Below, piece after piece: positions 25,598 through 33,516 of a DNA stretch of 54,586 nucleotides (position 1 is the first letter of the stretch; each line of letters begins with the position of its first letter). Both the position numbers and the translations under genes were made by a program. The DNA lies in assembly GCA_031256995.1 (NCBI GenBank), contig JAIRPL010000024.1, positions 1 through 54,586 on the forward strand, given 5' to 3'. The notes below the pieces were generated by a model that saw only the letters and a program-made list of their open reading frames with translations, ran no database searches and was not told the origin of the DNA. The DNA is from Puniceicoccales bacterium (GTDB lineage Bacteria > Verrucomicrobiota > Verrucomicrobiia > Opitutales > UBA953).

Positions 25598-25627
25598 AAA
25601 AAGAGGGTCCAAGGGAGCAGGACACGT
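25598..25627. repeat. Right direct repeat flanking the transposase remnant
   Basis: AAAAAGAG (25598-25605), a variable spacer and CAGGACACGT (25618-25627), matching 25228-25260 in order and with nearly the same spacing. Confidence 0.45.
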
Positions 25628-25648
25628 ATTTTTTGGGATCGCGCCCAG

Positions 25649-25750
25649 CATTAAAATTTTTCCCTGTTTTCTTTAATCCGACCCTGCGCCATTAAAGCCA
25701 TCTTTAATCCGCCAAGCCCTGATTAAAGAAAATCGCCAAAAACTTTAATG
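25649..25750. promoter_or_regulatory. Cluster of TTTAAT/ATTAAA boxes before the Fic gene
   Basis: Six boxes alternate in orientation within 102 bp: ATTAAA near 25650, CTTTAATCC at 25671 and 25702, CATTAAAG at 25690, GATTAAAG at 25721, CTTTAATG at 25743. TCTTTAATC and GATTAAAGA form a 9-bp inverted repeat around 25701-25729. In such GC-rich DNA this looks like an operator cluster or a remnant of an AT-rich insertion. The last box overlaps the Fic start codon. Confidence 0.45.
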
Positions 25751-26491
25751 CTTGGCTTCCCATCTGCTTTTCAGAAGCAACCCGGTGAATTCCGCACCTC
25801 CCAAAACTGGATCGGCGGCACGCGCCCCGGCACCGCCGCCTACGTTCCGCCGCCACCCGGACAAATGATGGAGTGCCTCGGCGCGCTTGAAAAATTCCTC
25901 CACAACGACCCCTCCCCAACCCCCGTCCTCGTCAAGGACGCGCTCGCCCACGCCCAATTTGAAAGCATCCACCCCTTTCTCGACGGCAACGGGCGCATGG
26001 GCCGCCTGCTCATCACCCTGCTGCTTTGCCACGAAAAAATCCTCAGCCAGCCGCTCCTCTACCTCAGCCTTCACCTCAAGCAAAACCGCGACGAATACTA
26101 CCAGCTCCTCCAACGCATCCGCACCGACGGCGATTGGGAAGCCTGGCTCGCGTTTTTCCTGAAAGGCGTTGCCGCCACCGCCGACCAAGCCGCCGCCACC
26201 GCCAAACGTCTCCTCCAACTTTTCAAAACCGACGCCGGAAAAATCGAGCTTTCCGGTCGTGCCGTCATCACAACGCAACGTGTCCACAAGTTGCTGCAGG
26301 AACGCCCCGCCACAACTGCCGGCGAGCTTGCCGCGAAACTCGACGTCTCCTTCCCCACTGCCGCCAAGGCGCTCGAAAACCTCGTCACGCTGAACATCGT
26401 CCGCGAAGTCACCGGCGGAAAACAAAACCGCCTCTATCGTTACGAAAACTACCTCGCCATCCTCCGCGAAGGAACCGAGCCGCTGTCATAA
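25748..26491 (+). CDS. Fic-family AMPylase-like protein, N-terminally truncated
   Basis: The 247-residue protein has the Fic core: KQPGEFRTSQNWIGG, the flap region YVPPPP, the active-site motif HPFLDGNGRMGR with His75, and a C-terminal winged helix (about 180-235, TTAGELAAKLDVSFPTAAKALENL). Fic proteins usually transfer AMP or another nucleotide to a protein hydroxyl. Close relatives are about 370 residues long; here roughly 120 N-terminal residues, including the first helices and the inhibitory (S/T)xxxE(G/N) motif, are absent, and the homology begins at residue 10. The breakpoint coincides with the AT-box cluster, next to a dead transposase. It may be a pseudogene or an unregulated short enzyme; the reading frame itself is intact and the catalytic motif is complete. 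Confidence 0.8.
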   Translation: MLGFPSAFQKQPGEFRTSQNWIGGTRPGTAAYVPPPPGQMMECLGALEKFLHNDPSPTPVLVKDALAHAQFESIHPFLDGNGRMGRLLITLLLCHEKILSQPLLYLSLHLKQNRDEYYQLLQRIRTDGDWEAWLAFFLKGVAATADQAAATAKRLLQLFKTDAGKIELSGRAVITTQRVHKLLQERPATTAGELAAKLDVSFPTAAKALENLVTLNIVREVTGGKQNRLYRYENYLAILREGTEPLS

Positions 26492-26828
26492 CCCACACGA
26501 CAAGCCGCCAGCAAAAAGTGGAGACAGGAAGGCAGGGAGCGAAAATCCCCGATCGCGGCGTATTTTTTTCAGCGACGTTGCGGGCCGTCGGCAGCTTTCA
26601 ACCCACGGGCCGCGCGCCCCTTTTTTTCGTTTCGACGGGATCTTGTCGCGCCAGACAAGTGCACGGGATTTCCCGGTGCCAGTTTGCCTCTCCATTTGAC
26701 AAAACCGCCATCCACCCCATGTTGCCCGCCATAGAAAAAAGCAGCATGGACTTGGGTCGTTTTCGCAAAAAATGGCCCCTTGTTGTCTGCCCACACCTCA
26801 AATCACGCTTCGACCGCACGCCAATCGC
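26492..26828 (+). promoter_or_regulatory. Intergenic region with promoter candidate for the PpiD-like gene
   Basis: TTGACA (26696-26701) is followed after 16 bp by CATGTT (26718-26723), a perfect -35 box with a weak -10 box, 105 bp before the start of the PpiD-like gene. Apart from the weak terminator at 26607 I see nothing else in these 337 bp. Confidence 0.4.
26607..26627 (+). terminator. Weak terminator candidate after the Fic gene
   Basis: GGGC (26607-26610) and GCCC (26616-26619) form a short stem with loop CGCGC, followed by C and seven T. The stem is only 4 bp. Confidence 0.3.
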
Positions 26829-28469
26829 ATGATAATCGCAATCCAAGCTCTCGGAAAATACCACAAATTGCTCCTCGGCGCCCTGCTGGGGATTACCGTT
26901 GTCTCCTTCGTCTTTTTTGGCGTGTGGAGCGGAGCCCAGGGTGGCGGCGCCGGAAAGCAGTATTTCGGCGTGAACCTCAACGACCCGCGCGCCATGGAAC
27001 CCTATCGCGATCTTGCCGTCTTCAGCGGCCGCCGCGATGGCGACGTCCTGCAGTACATCCGCCAAATCGCCCTCGCCAACCAGGCGCAGATCCCCGCCCC
27101 CGTCGGCGAGCAACTGCGGAGCGAGCTGCTCAAGGAATTAAAGACCGCCGACGCGCTCGGCCGTCTTGTCGAGACCCTCGTGGAGGTCGCCCGGCGCAAC
27201 GGATCCCCCTCCAACGCCGACGCCACCGCCCGCGTGGAGCGCTACCTTTCGAACACCCTGCGGATCCGGCGCCTGCAAACCGCCCTGGCCGGCCCAGGGT
27301 ACGCGGTGCCCCATGAGGCCGTGCTCGCATGGCGCCTCCAGAACACGCTCTGGGAAATCGAGACCGCGACGCTTTCATCCGAAACCTTCAATCCCGAGAT
27401 CAAGCCCGATGACGCCACCCTGGCCCAATACTATGAGACCGTGAAGGAGGATTACCGCATTCCCCCGGTTGTCACAGCCAGCTATGCCGCCTTCGCCCCC
27501 TCCGAGGCGGATTTCAAGGACGTGCCGACGACTGCCACCGAGGAGGAGTTGCAGGCCTTCATCCTCAACAATCATGAGACACTCGTCCTGCCCGGTCTTG
27601 ATTTTCGCAAACCCGAGGTGCGCTCCAAACTCGATGAACACTTGAAAAACCGCCGTGCCGACATCCTCAAGCTTTGGCGCGAAACCCGCGCCGCCGAGAA
27701 TCTCGCCGGCCGCCTCTCCGTCCTTCTTGAGCAACTTCCCCTCCTTGACGGCTACAACGAGAAGCAGACAAAAAAATTCCTTGAGGCAAACCACGCCGCC
27801 GAGACCCTCCTGCCCGCCTTCCACAAGGACAACATTCCCGGCGACCTTCCCGTGCCCGCCAGAATTCTCGCCAACATCTTTGAGCTGAACAACGAGACCT
27901 GGCGCTCCAATGTTTACCCCTCGGGCGCGAAAGCCATCGTGTTTTTCCATAAAAAAACCCTTCCCGCCCGCATTCCCGACCTCGCCGAGGTCCGTGAACG
28001 CGCCCTCGCCGCCTACGTCGCCCACGAGCGCTCCACGCTCTTCAACAAGCACGCCATCGAGCTTGGCGAAAAGCTGAAGTCCGCGCTCGCCGCCGGGAAA
28101 AGTCTCGCCGAGGTCGCCACCCCCCTTGGCTTCAAACTCAACAAGCCGGCCCCGTTCAAAACCAGCGAAGTCCCCGCCGAGTTTTACGCCATCGAGACTT
28201 CATTTGACCCAAGCCATCCGTCGGCCCTTCCCGGCATCGTCCGTTATCTCTCCGTCCTTCCCGAAGGCGGCCTCACGCCCGTTCTCAAAAACGGTGCCAG
28301 CGCGCTCTATGCCCGCCTCCTGAAAAAAAGCGAACCCGCGGCCAGCTCCACCGCGCCCGAGGTGCAGCCCATCCTCGCACGCGCCACAGCCCTCAATCAA
28401 AACCTCGCCTACGCCTCCATCATTGCCTCGCTCACCCCGCCCTCAACCAAGCCGGAGGAGCAGCCATGA
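26829..28469 (+). CDS. PpiD/SurA-N-like membrane-anchored periplasmic folding factor
   Basis: From the ATG at 26829 the protein has 546 residues. A single N-terminal membrane anchor (KLLLGALLGITVVSFVFFGVWSG) resembles the start of PpiD. The rest is a helical chaperone-like region (SurA_N-type) and a C-terminal part (VRERALAAYVAHERSTLFNKHAIELGEKLKSAL...FKTSEVP) typical of the end of PpiD proteins. I cannot find a parvulin active-site block; where it should begin (VVTASYAAFAPSEADF) the usual xxHILI-type strand is only faintly present. It is probably a periplasmic chaperone for outer-membrane or secreted proteins, relevant to the very large surface proteins in this window. The start matches the position of the membrane anchor. 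Confidence 0.75.
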   Translation: MIIAIQALGKYHKLLLGALLGITVVSFVFFGVWSGAQGGGAGKQYFGVNLNDPRAMEPYRDLAVFSGRRDGDVLQYIRQIALANQAQIPAPVGEQLRSELLKELKTADALGRLVETLVEVARRNGSPSNADATARVERYLSNTLRIRRLQTALAGPGYAVPHEAVLAWRLQNTLWEIETATLSSETFNPEIKPDDATLAQYYETVKEDYRIPPVVTASYAAFAPSEADFKDVPTTATEEELQAFILNNHETLVLPGLDFRKPEVRSKLDEHLKNRRADILKLWRETRAAENLAGRLSVLLEQLPLLDGYNEKQTKKFLEANHAAETLLPAFHKDNIPGDLPVPARILANIFELNNETWRSNVYPSGAKAIVFFHKKTLPARIPDLAEVRERALAAYVAHERSTLFNKHAIELGEKLKSALAAGKSLAEVATPLGFKLNKPAPFKTSEVPAEFYAIETSFDPSHPSALPGIVRYLSVLPEGGLTPVLKNGASALYARLLKKSEPAASSTAPEVQPILARATALNQNLAYASIIASLTPPSTKPEEQP

Positions 28470-28494
28470 CCCCGGCCGCCGCCCGCGCGGTTGC

Positions 28495-29022
28495 TCACAG
28501 CTCCTTGCGGAAAGTCAGCCAGTTTTCCAACACCCTGGCACCAGCGCGCTTGTAGAATTCCAGGGCGGGCGCGTTCCAGCCCAGGGCGCGCCACTCGAGA
28601 CGGCGGCAGCCACGACGGCGGGCCGCCGCCTCAAAAGCTTGGAACAGCGCTTTGCCCACACCGTGACGGCGTTCCCTTGGGAGCACAAAAAGGTCCTCCA
28701 AAAACGCGCCGGGCGTCCCGGCAAAAGTCGAATACGTCAGGTACCAGACAGCAAAACCAAGCGTTTTCCCGTCCGCGGTTTCCGCCAGCAAGGCAAAGAC
28801 GCCGGGGTTTTCCGCGAAGAAATGCCGCTCCATGTCCTCCGCCCCCGAGACGTGCTCGTGCTCCAAATGTGAATACTCCGCCAGTCCGCGCACCAGGGTC
28901 CACAAGGTCTCCCCATCCCCCTTTCGCGCCTCCCGCACAAACACGCCCGGCGCGGCCGGCCCTGCCAAGGCCGTGCCATTCCCGCCGGAAGGGGTGCGGT
29001 TTTCACGTTCGTCCAAGTCCAT
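28495..29022 (-). CDS. GNAT-family N-acetyltransferase, diamine-acetyltransferase-like
   Basis: From the ATG at 29022 the protein has 175 residues (another ATG lies at 29034). The GNAT fold is evident: VFVREARKGDGETLWTLVRGLAEYSHLEHEHV, GFAVWYLTYSTFAGTPGAFLEDLFVLPRERRHGVGKAL (the acetyl-CoA loop is RRHGVGKA) and RLEWRALGWNAPALEFYKRAGA. This pattern, with STFxGxPGxxLEDLFV and RLEWxxLxWN, is that of spermidine/diamine acetyltransferases (SSAT-like). The substrate is inferred. The gene converges on the PpiD-like gene with 25 bp between stops and is divergent from the ABC transporter. Upstream codons in the same frame are open but antisense to that gene. Confidence 0.87.
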   Translation of the reverse strand: MDLDERENRTPSGGNGTALAGPAAPGVFVREARKGDGETLWTLVRGLAEYSHLEHEHVSGAEDMERHFFAENPGVFALLAETADGKTLGFAVWYLTYSTFAGTPGAFLEDLFVLPRERRHGVGKALFQAFEAAARRRGCRRLEWRALGWNAPALEFYKRAGARVLENWLTFRKEL

Positions 29023-29100
29023 GAGGCCCGCCATTTTTTCCACCCCGCCCGCACGGGCAACAGCAATGCCAAAAAAGGGAGGACGCCCCGCCCCGCCCCC

Positions 29101-30954
29101 ATGCCACGAAAAAACACTTTGACACCCCGGAGGCACAAGGCACAAGCACCCGGCGTAATGCTGCGTTGCGAACACCTCACCGTGCGCACCCCGGGCGGGG
29201 AGACGACAATCCTTTCCGACGTGGACGCCGAGTTCCGCCCGAACTGCCTGAACGCCGTCATCGGCCCCTCGGGATGCGGCAAGACCACCTTGGTCAAGGC
29301 CATGCTGCGCCTGATCCCCTCCACCGGGGACTCCTTCCTGGAGGGGCGCCCGCTGCGCACACCCGACGACCTCGCGGGGCGCGTGGGTTTCGCCCAGCAG
29401 TTCACCAACGCCTTCCCCCAGCTCACCGTCGGGGAGACATTCCGTGCCGCGCTCAACCTGACCGTCGCGGATCGGGCCGAAAAGGAAAGGCGGATGGCCT
29501 CCGTGCTCGCCGCGACCGGCCTTGGCCCGCACACCGAAAAACGCGTCGGCGCCCTCTCCGGCGGACAATTGCGCCGATTGGGCCTTGGCGTGGAATTGAC
29601 GCTCGACCCGGCTTGCATGGTTTGCGACGAGGTGACCTCGGGGCTTGATCCCAATTCCGAGGCGCAGATTCTCGACCTGCTTCGGGATCTTTCCGCCACA
29701 CGCGGCAAAACCTTTCTGTGCATCATCCACAACCTTGCCACGATGGACAAGTTTGACTGGATAACCGTGGTTTTCCAGGGATCCGTCATTTTTCAAGGCG
29801 AACTCGCGCTCCTCCACCAATATTTTGGAATCGAGGAAATTCTTCGCCTTTATGATTTTTTGCACACCCAGACCGCCGATTTCTGGCGCGAGCGCTGGGG
29901 CACCTTCCTCGCCGCCAACCCCGGCTATTATTTCTGGCGCGAAAACGCCGCCGCCCAGGCCCCCTCCCACGCAGACGCCCCCCAAGCGCTCCCAGAAGGG
30001 ACTTCCCCGCCCTCCCGGCCACACGGGGAGGCTGACGCGGCAACCGCCCCCGCCGGGAAAAGCGCGCCCGCCGCCGCCCCGGCGCCAATCGCCCTCCCCG
30101 GTCTCGCCAGCCAGTTTCTCACGCTCCTGAAACGCCGTTTCCTGCTCTTCTCGCGCGACACGGGCTATTTTCTGCTCACACTCGCGATCACCTTCGGCTT
30201 CCCCGTCATCGTCGTGATCTTCGCCTTCAACGGGCTGCCGGATGTGCGCACCGTCCCGATGGACCGCGTCGTGGCCTCGCTGGACGCATTCCAGGAGGCC
30301 ATGCGCATCCAGATCTCGCGCGGGCAGGCCGGGGCGCTTGCCAGCGGGTTGGTCATGTTCCAGGTCATCCTGCTCACGCTCATGGGCGCCAACAACGGCG
30401 GGCGCGAGATCGCCGCCGAACGCAGCCTGTATGAGAAAGAGCGTCTGACCGGCCTGCGCCCGCTCGCCTACGTGCTTTCAAAGATCGTGTTTGTCTCGGT
30501 GATCGCCTGTTTCCAAGGCGCGTGGATGGCCGGGTTTGTGAAGACAATCTGCCTCTTCCCCGGCCCATGGGATTCACAGCTGCTCACGATGATGGGCGTG
30601 TGCGTCTCCATGAGCATCGTCTGCCTTGGCTTTTCCGCCACCATGCAGTCATCCGAGAAAGCCTCGCTGCTCTCCATTTACCTGGTCGGCTTCCAAATCC
30701 CGCTCTCCGGCGTGGTGCTCGCACTGCCCGACGCACTGACCTGGCTCTGCCGCCCGTTCATCAACGCCTACTGGGGCTGGGCGGGGTTCATGAGTTCGAT
30801 GCAGGGCGAGCGCATTTACTCGGCGTTCACCGAAAACAATCTTTTCGGCCGGTTCATCGCCACCCCGGGCATGGCAAACTTCGTGCTCATCGCCCAGGCC
30901 GCCATCGCCATCGTCGTGATCCTCATCGGCTGCACGCACCGCCGCCCGCTCTGA
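29101..30954 (+). CDS. ABCG/ABC-2-type half-transporter (ATPase and membrane domain fused)
   Basis: The 617-residue protein joins an N-terminal ATPase to a C-terminal membrane domain, the order typical of ABCG half-transporters. ATPase motifs: Walker A GPSGCGKTT (near residue 55), Q-loop FAQQFTNAFPQLTVGET, signature LSGGQLRRL, Walker B MVCDEVTSGLD and switch His in CIIHNLA. A Pro/Ala-rich linker of about 45 residues precedes at least five membrane helices, starting with FLLTLAITFGFPVIVVIFAF. Such proteins act as dimers and often export lipids or polyketides. The substrate is unknown. ATG at 29101 and at 29158 are both possible starts; the second is nearer the conserved MLRCEHLTVRTPGG. Confidence 0.9.
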   Translation: MPRKNTLTPRRHKAQAPGVMLRCEHLTVRTPGGETTILSDVDAEFRPNCLNAVIGPSGCGKTTLVKAMLRLIPSTGDSFLEGRPLRTPDDLAGRVGFAQQFTNAFPQLTVGETFRAALNLTVADRAEKERRMASVLAATGLGPHTEKRVGALSGGQLRRLGLGVELTLDPACMVCDEVTSGLDPNSEAQILDLLRDLSATRGKTFLCIIHNLATMDKFDWITVVFQGSVIFQGELALLHQYFGIEEILRLYDFLHTQTADFWRERWGTFLAANPGYYFWRENAAAQAPSHADAPQALPEGTSPPSRPHGEADAATAPAGKSAPAAAPAPIALPGLASQFLTLLKRRFLLFSRDTGYFLLTLAITFGFPVIVVIFAFNGLPDVRTVPMDRVVASLDAFQEAMRIQISRGQAGALASGLVMFQVILLTLMGANNGGREIAAERSLYEKERLTGLRPLAYVLSKIVFVSVIACFQGAWMAGFVKTICLFPGPWDSQLLTMMGVCVSMSIVCLGFSATMQSSEKASLLSIYLVGFQIPLSGVVLALPDALTWLCRPFINAYWGWAGFMSSMQGERIYSAFTENNLFGRFIATPGMANFVLIAQAAIAIVVILIGCTHRRPL

Positions 30955-31194
30955 CGCCCGGCGGACGGCCAGCCTCCCCCTGGTGGCGGCATCCAGGCAC
31001 GCGGTTGCGCTGTGACGGCGGAAGCGGCATTCAGGAAAAAGCCTTCGCCATCCTGATGGCAGGCAGAGTGGCAGGCGGACATGGACGCCCCGCGGCACGG
31101 CGGGCCAAAAAAATGTAATCCCCGGGACGCCCGGCGGAATCATCTCCGCTTTGTCTTTACCGCAACGGCACTTTGAGAAAGATGCGCGGCAAGC
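30955..31194. other. Intergenic gap between the ABC transporter and panC
   Basis: These 240 bp show no gene and no convincing promoter or terminator. Confidence 0.35.
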
Positions 31195-32052
31195 ATGCGT
31201 GTGTTCCGTACCGTCCAGCAGATGCGAAAATTTTCCGACTCCATCGCCAAAAAGGGCCGGAAAACCGCTTTTGTCCCCACAATGGGATGTCTCCACGAGG
31301 GGCATCTCTCACTGATAGAAACCGCCCGGAAAGAAGCCGATGCCGTCGTGGTGTCCATCTTCGTGAACCCCGTGCAATTCGGCCAGAACGAGGATTTCTC
31401 CAAATACCCGCGCACGGAGGAGGAGGACCTGAAAGCCTGCCGCAAGGCCGGGGTGAGCGCGGTTTTCCTGCCGGCCGTCACGGAGATCTTTCCCGAGGGG
31501 TTCTCCACCTATGTCAGCGAGGAATCGCGCAGCAACGGGCTTTGCGGCGCGTTCAGGCCGGGCCATTTCCGCGGGGTCGCGACCATCGTGCTCATGCTTT
31601 TCAACATCGTGCGCCCGCATGTCGCGATCTTCGGGCAGAAGGACGCCCAGCAGGCCGCGGTGCTGCGAAAGATGGCCGCCGACCTGTTCATCCCCGTGAA
31701 AATCCGCGTGGCCCCCGTCTCCCGCGAGGCCGATGGGCTGGCGCGCAGCTCGCGCAACCGCTACCTGTCCGCCGGGGAGCGCGCCGTCGCCAGCGAACTT
31801 TACGCCGCATTGCAGGCTGGCAGGGCCGCCGCGCACGCCAGTGGCTTGCAGCTGCATCCACGCATCATCACGGATGCCGTGGCCACGCACCTTGCCCGCC
31901 ATCCGCAGTTCAAGACGCAGTATATCGCGCTCGTGGACGCCGAAACCATGCGCCCTGTCCAGGGGCCGGTTTCGCCCAAGGAGGAGCGCCTGGTCCTCGC
32001 GGCGGCCGTCCACCTCGGCAAAACGCGCCTCATTGACAACATCCTGCTGTGA
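31195..32052 (+). CDS. panC: Pantothenate synthetase
   Basis: PanC joins pantoate and beta-alanine with ATP in pantothenate and CoA biosynthesis. The 285-residue protein has the HIGH-type motif in FVPTMGCLHEGHLSLI, SIFVNPVQFGQNEDFSKYPR, the pantoate site VFGQKDAQQ and the KMSKS-like region (VSREADGLARSSRNRYLS). The length is typical. No panB or panD is adjacent. It is followed 65 bp later by a TerC-family gene, with no obvious functional link. Confidence 0.97.
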   Translation: MRVFRTVQQMRKFSDSIAKKGRKTAFVPTMGCLHEGHLSLIETARKEADAVVVSIFVNPVQFGQNEDFSKYPRTEEEDLKACRKAGVSAVFLPAVTEIFPEGFSTYVSEESRSNGLCGAFRPGHFRGVATIVLMLFNIVRPHVAIFGQKDAQQAAVLRKMAADLFIPVKIRVAPVSREADGLARSSRNRYLSAGERAVASELYAALQAGRAAAHASGLQLHPRIITDAVATHLARHPQFKTQYIALVDAETMRPVQGPVSPKEERLVLAAAVHLGKTRLIDNILL

Positions 32053-32117
32053 CCCAAAGAACGCCCGGCAGGATGTCCTGTTCACGCGGCACCCGCCGGA
32101 CTCCGGCGCCATTCTGA

Positions 32118-33233
32118 ATGAGCATCGACACCCTTTTCACCCTTTCCCGCCACGGCATCAGCCTCCCCGCCGGCGCGCACGCAAACCCCGTGGCCGGCAT
32201 CATGGCGGCGGATGTGGCCCCGGTCTTTTCGTGGCAGGCTTGGGCAGGGTTTCTCGCATTGGTCGCCTTCGTGCTCGCGCTTGATCTCGGCATCCTCCGT
32301 TCGATCCCGCGCCTTGTCTTCAAATGCGGAAACGCCGCCAGGGCCGGAGGTGACACCGCGCACAAGCTTGGATTTGGCGAAGCGCTCCGCTGGAGCCTTT
32401 TCCAAGTCGCCCTCGCCGCCGCCTTTTGCGGTGTGCTGCTAAAATGGTGCGGCACGGAGATGGCCGGGACGTTTGCCGCAGGCTATCTCATGGAGATGGC
32501 CCTGAGCGTGGACAACCTGTTCGTCTTCCTGATCGTGTTCTCCGCCTTCGCCATCCCCGAAGCGCAGCAGCATCGCGTGCTCTTCTGGGGCATATCCGGG
32601 GCGCTTGTCATGCGCGCGGGCTTCATCCTCGGCGGGGTCTCCCTGCTGGAGCACTTCTCGTGGCTCATGCTCGTTTTCGGGGGCTTTCTCATCGCCAGCG
32701 CCGTGAAACTGCTCATCCCCAAAAGAGAAAAGGAGGAACTCCACTTGGAGAAAAACCTCTTCGTCCGCCTCGCCCGCAGGCTCTTTCCCGTCACCCCTGG
32801 ACTCCACGGGAACCGCTTTTTCATCCGCGACCACCACGGAAAACTCGCCGCAACGCCGCTTTTCCCCGCCCTTCTCGTCATCGAGGGATCCGATGTGATT
32901 TTTGCCGTGGATTCCATCCCCGCCGTCATGGGGGTCATCCCCCAAGGCATGCCCTACGACGCCAAATTGTTTGCGGCCTTCACCTCAAACATTTTCGCCA
33001 TCCTGGGCCTGCGTTCGCTCTTCTTCGTCTTGTCCGGATTTTTACAACGCTTCTGGCTGCTCAAATACGGTCTTGCCCTCATCCTTGCCTTCATTGGGGC
33101 AAAAATGTGCGTTGCCGAAATCTGGGGCATCCACCTTTCCCCCACCGTTTCCCTCGGCATTCTCGCCGGCACGCTCGCACTCACCATCACCCTGTCGCTG
33201 GCAATCTCCCCTCAAAAAAGCGCCGCGAAATAG
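32118..33233 (+). CDS. TerC/Alx-family membrane protein
   Basis: This is a 371-residue polytopic membrane protein of the TerC family. It has the two acidic signature segments MEMALSVDNLFVFLIVFSAF and ALLVIEGSDVIFAVDSIPAV, spaced as in Alx/TerC, and about eight hydrophobic helices. Members are linked to manganese export, pH or tellurite response. The N-terminal 35 residues are poorly conserved. I looked for a structured (yybP-ykoY-like) leader in the 65-bp gap after panC and did not recognise one. Confidence 0.9.
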   Translation: MSIDTLFTLSRHGISLPAGAHANPVAGIMAADVAPVFSWQAWAGFLALVAFVLALDLGILRSIPRLVFKCGNAARAGGDTAHKLGFGEALRWSLFQVALAAAFCGVLLKWCGTEMAGTFAAGYLMEMALSVDNLFVFLIVFSAFAIPEAQQHRVLFWGISGALVMRAGFILGGVSLLEHFSWLMLVFGGFLIASAVKLLIPKREKEELHLEKNLFVRLARRLFPVTPGLHGNRFFIRDHHGKLAATPLFPALLVIEGSDVIFAVDSIPAVMGVIPQGMPYDAKLFAAFTSNIFAILGLRSLFFVLSGFLQRFWLLKYGLALILAFIGAKMCVAEIWGIHLSPTVSLGILAGTLALTITLSLAISPQKSAAK

Positions 33234-33516
33234 GCGCATCCGCCTGCCAAGGTCACGTGGGCGGGATCCGCGTATTCCGGCAGGATCCCAGCCGGCCGGA
33301 AACGCGAATGGAAAAATTCAGGCCGGGGAAATCGCGCGAGACCTTCGCGCAAGAAACGGCACGGCGCGCGCGGCACCCTCGCACCCGTGCCGGCGCGCAA
33401 AAAAGCCGCGCATCCACTGGCGAAACCCCGCCCCCCCGAAGGGCAACGCCGGCCCATGCCGGCAGCCGGGCGGAAAGAGGTTTCGGGAGAGGCGGAGGAA
33501 CGTTTCGGGAAATGGG
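33234..33516. other. Convergent intergenic region with GC-rich hairpin
   Basis: The stem GCGCGCGCGGCAC (33364-33376) / GTGCCGGCGCGC (33387-33398) with one bulge is followed on the plus strand by six A. It may stop transcription from either side but lacks a T-run on the plus strand. No gene is visible. Confidence 0.4.

Noticed and set aside
29023-30024. Long upstream extension of the GNAT reading frame on the minus strand
   Set aside because: It is antisense to the ABC transporter ATPase domain; the acetyltransferase fold begins after 29022.
32053-32117. Manganese (yybP-ykoY) riboswitch before the TerC/Alx gene
   Set aside because: The gap is only 65 bp and I found no recognisable conserved core or terminator.
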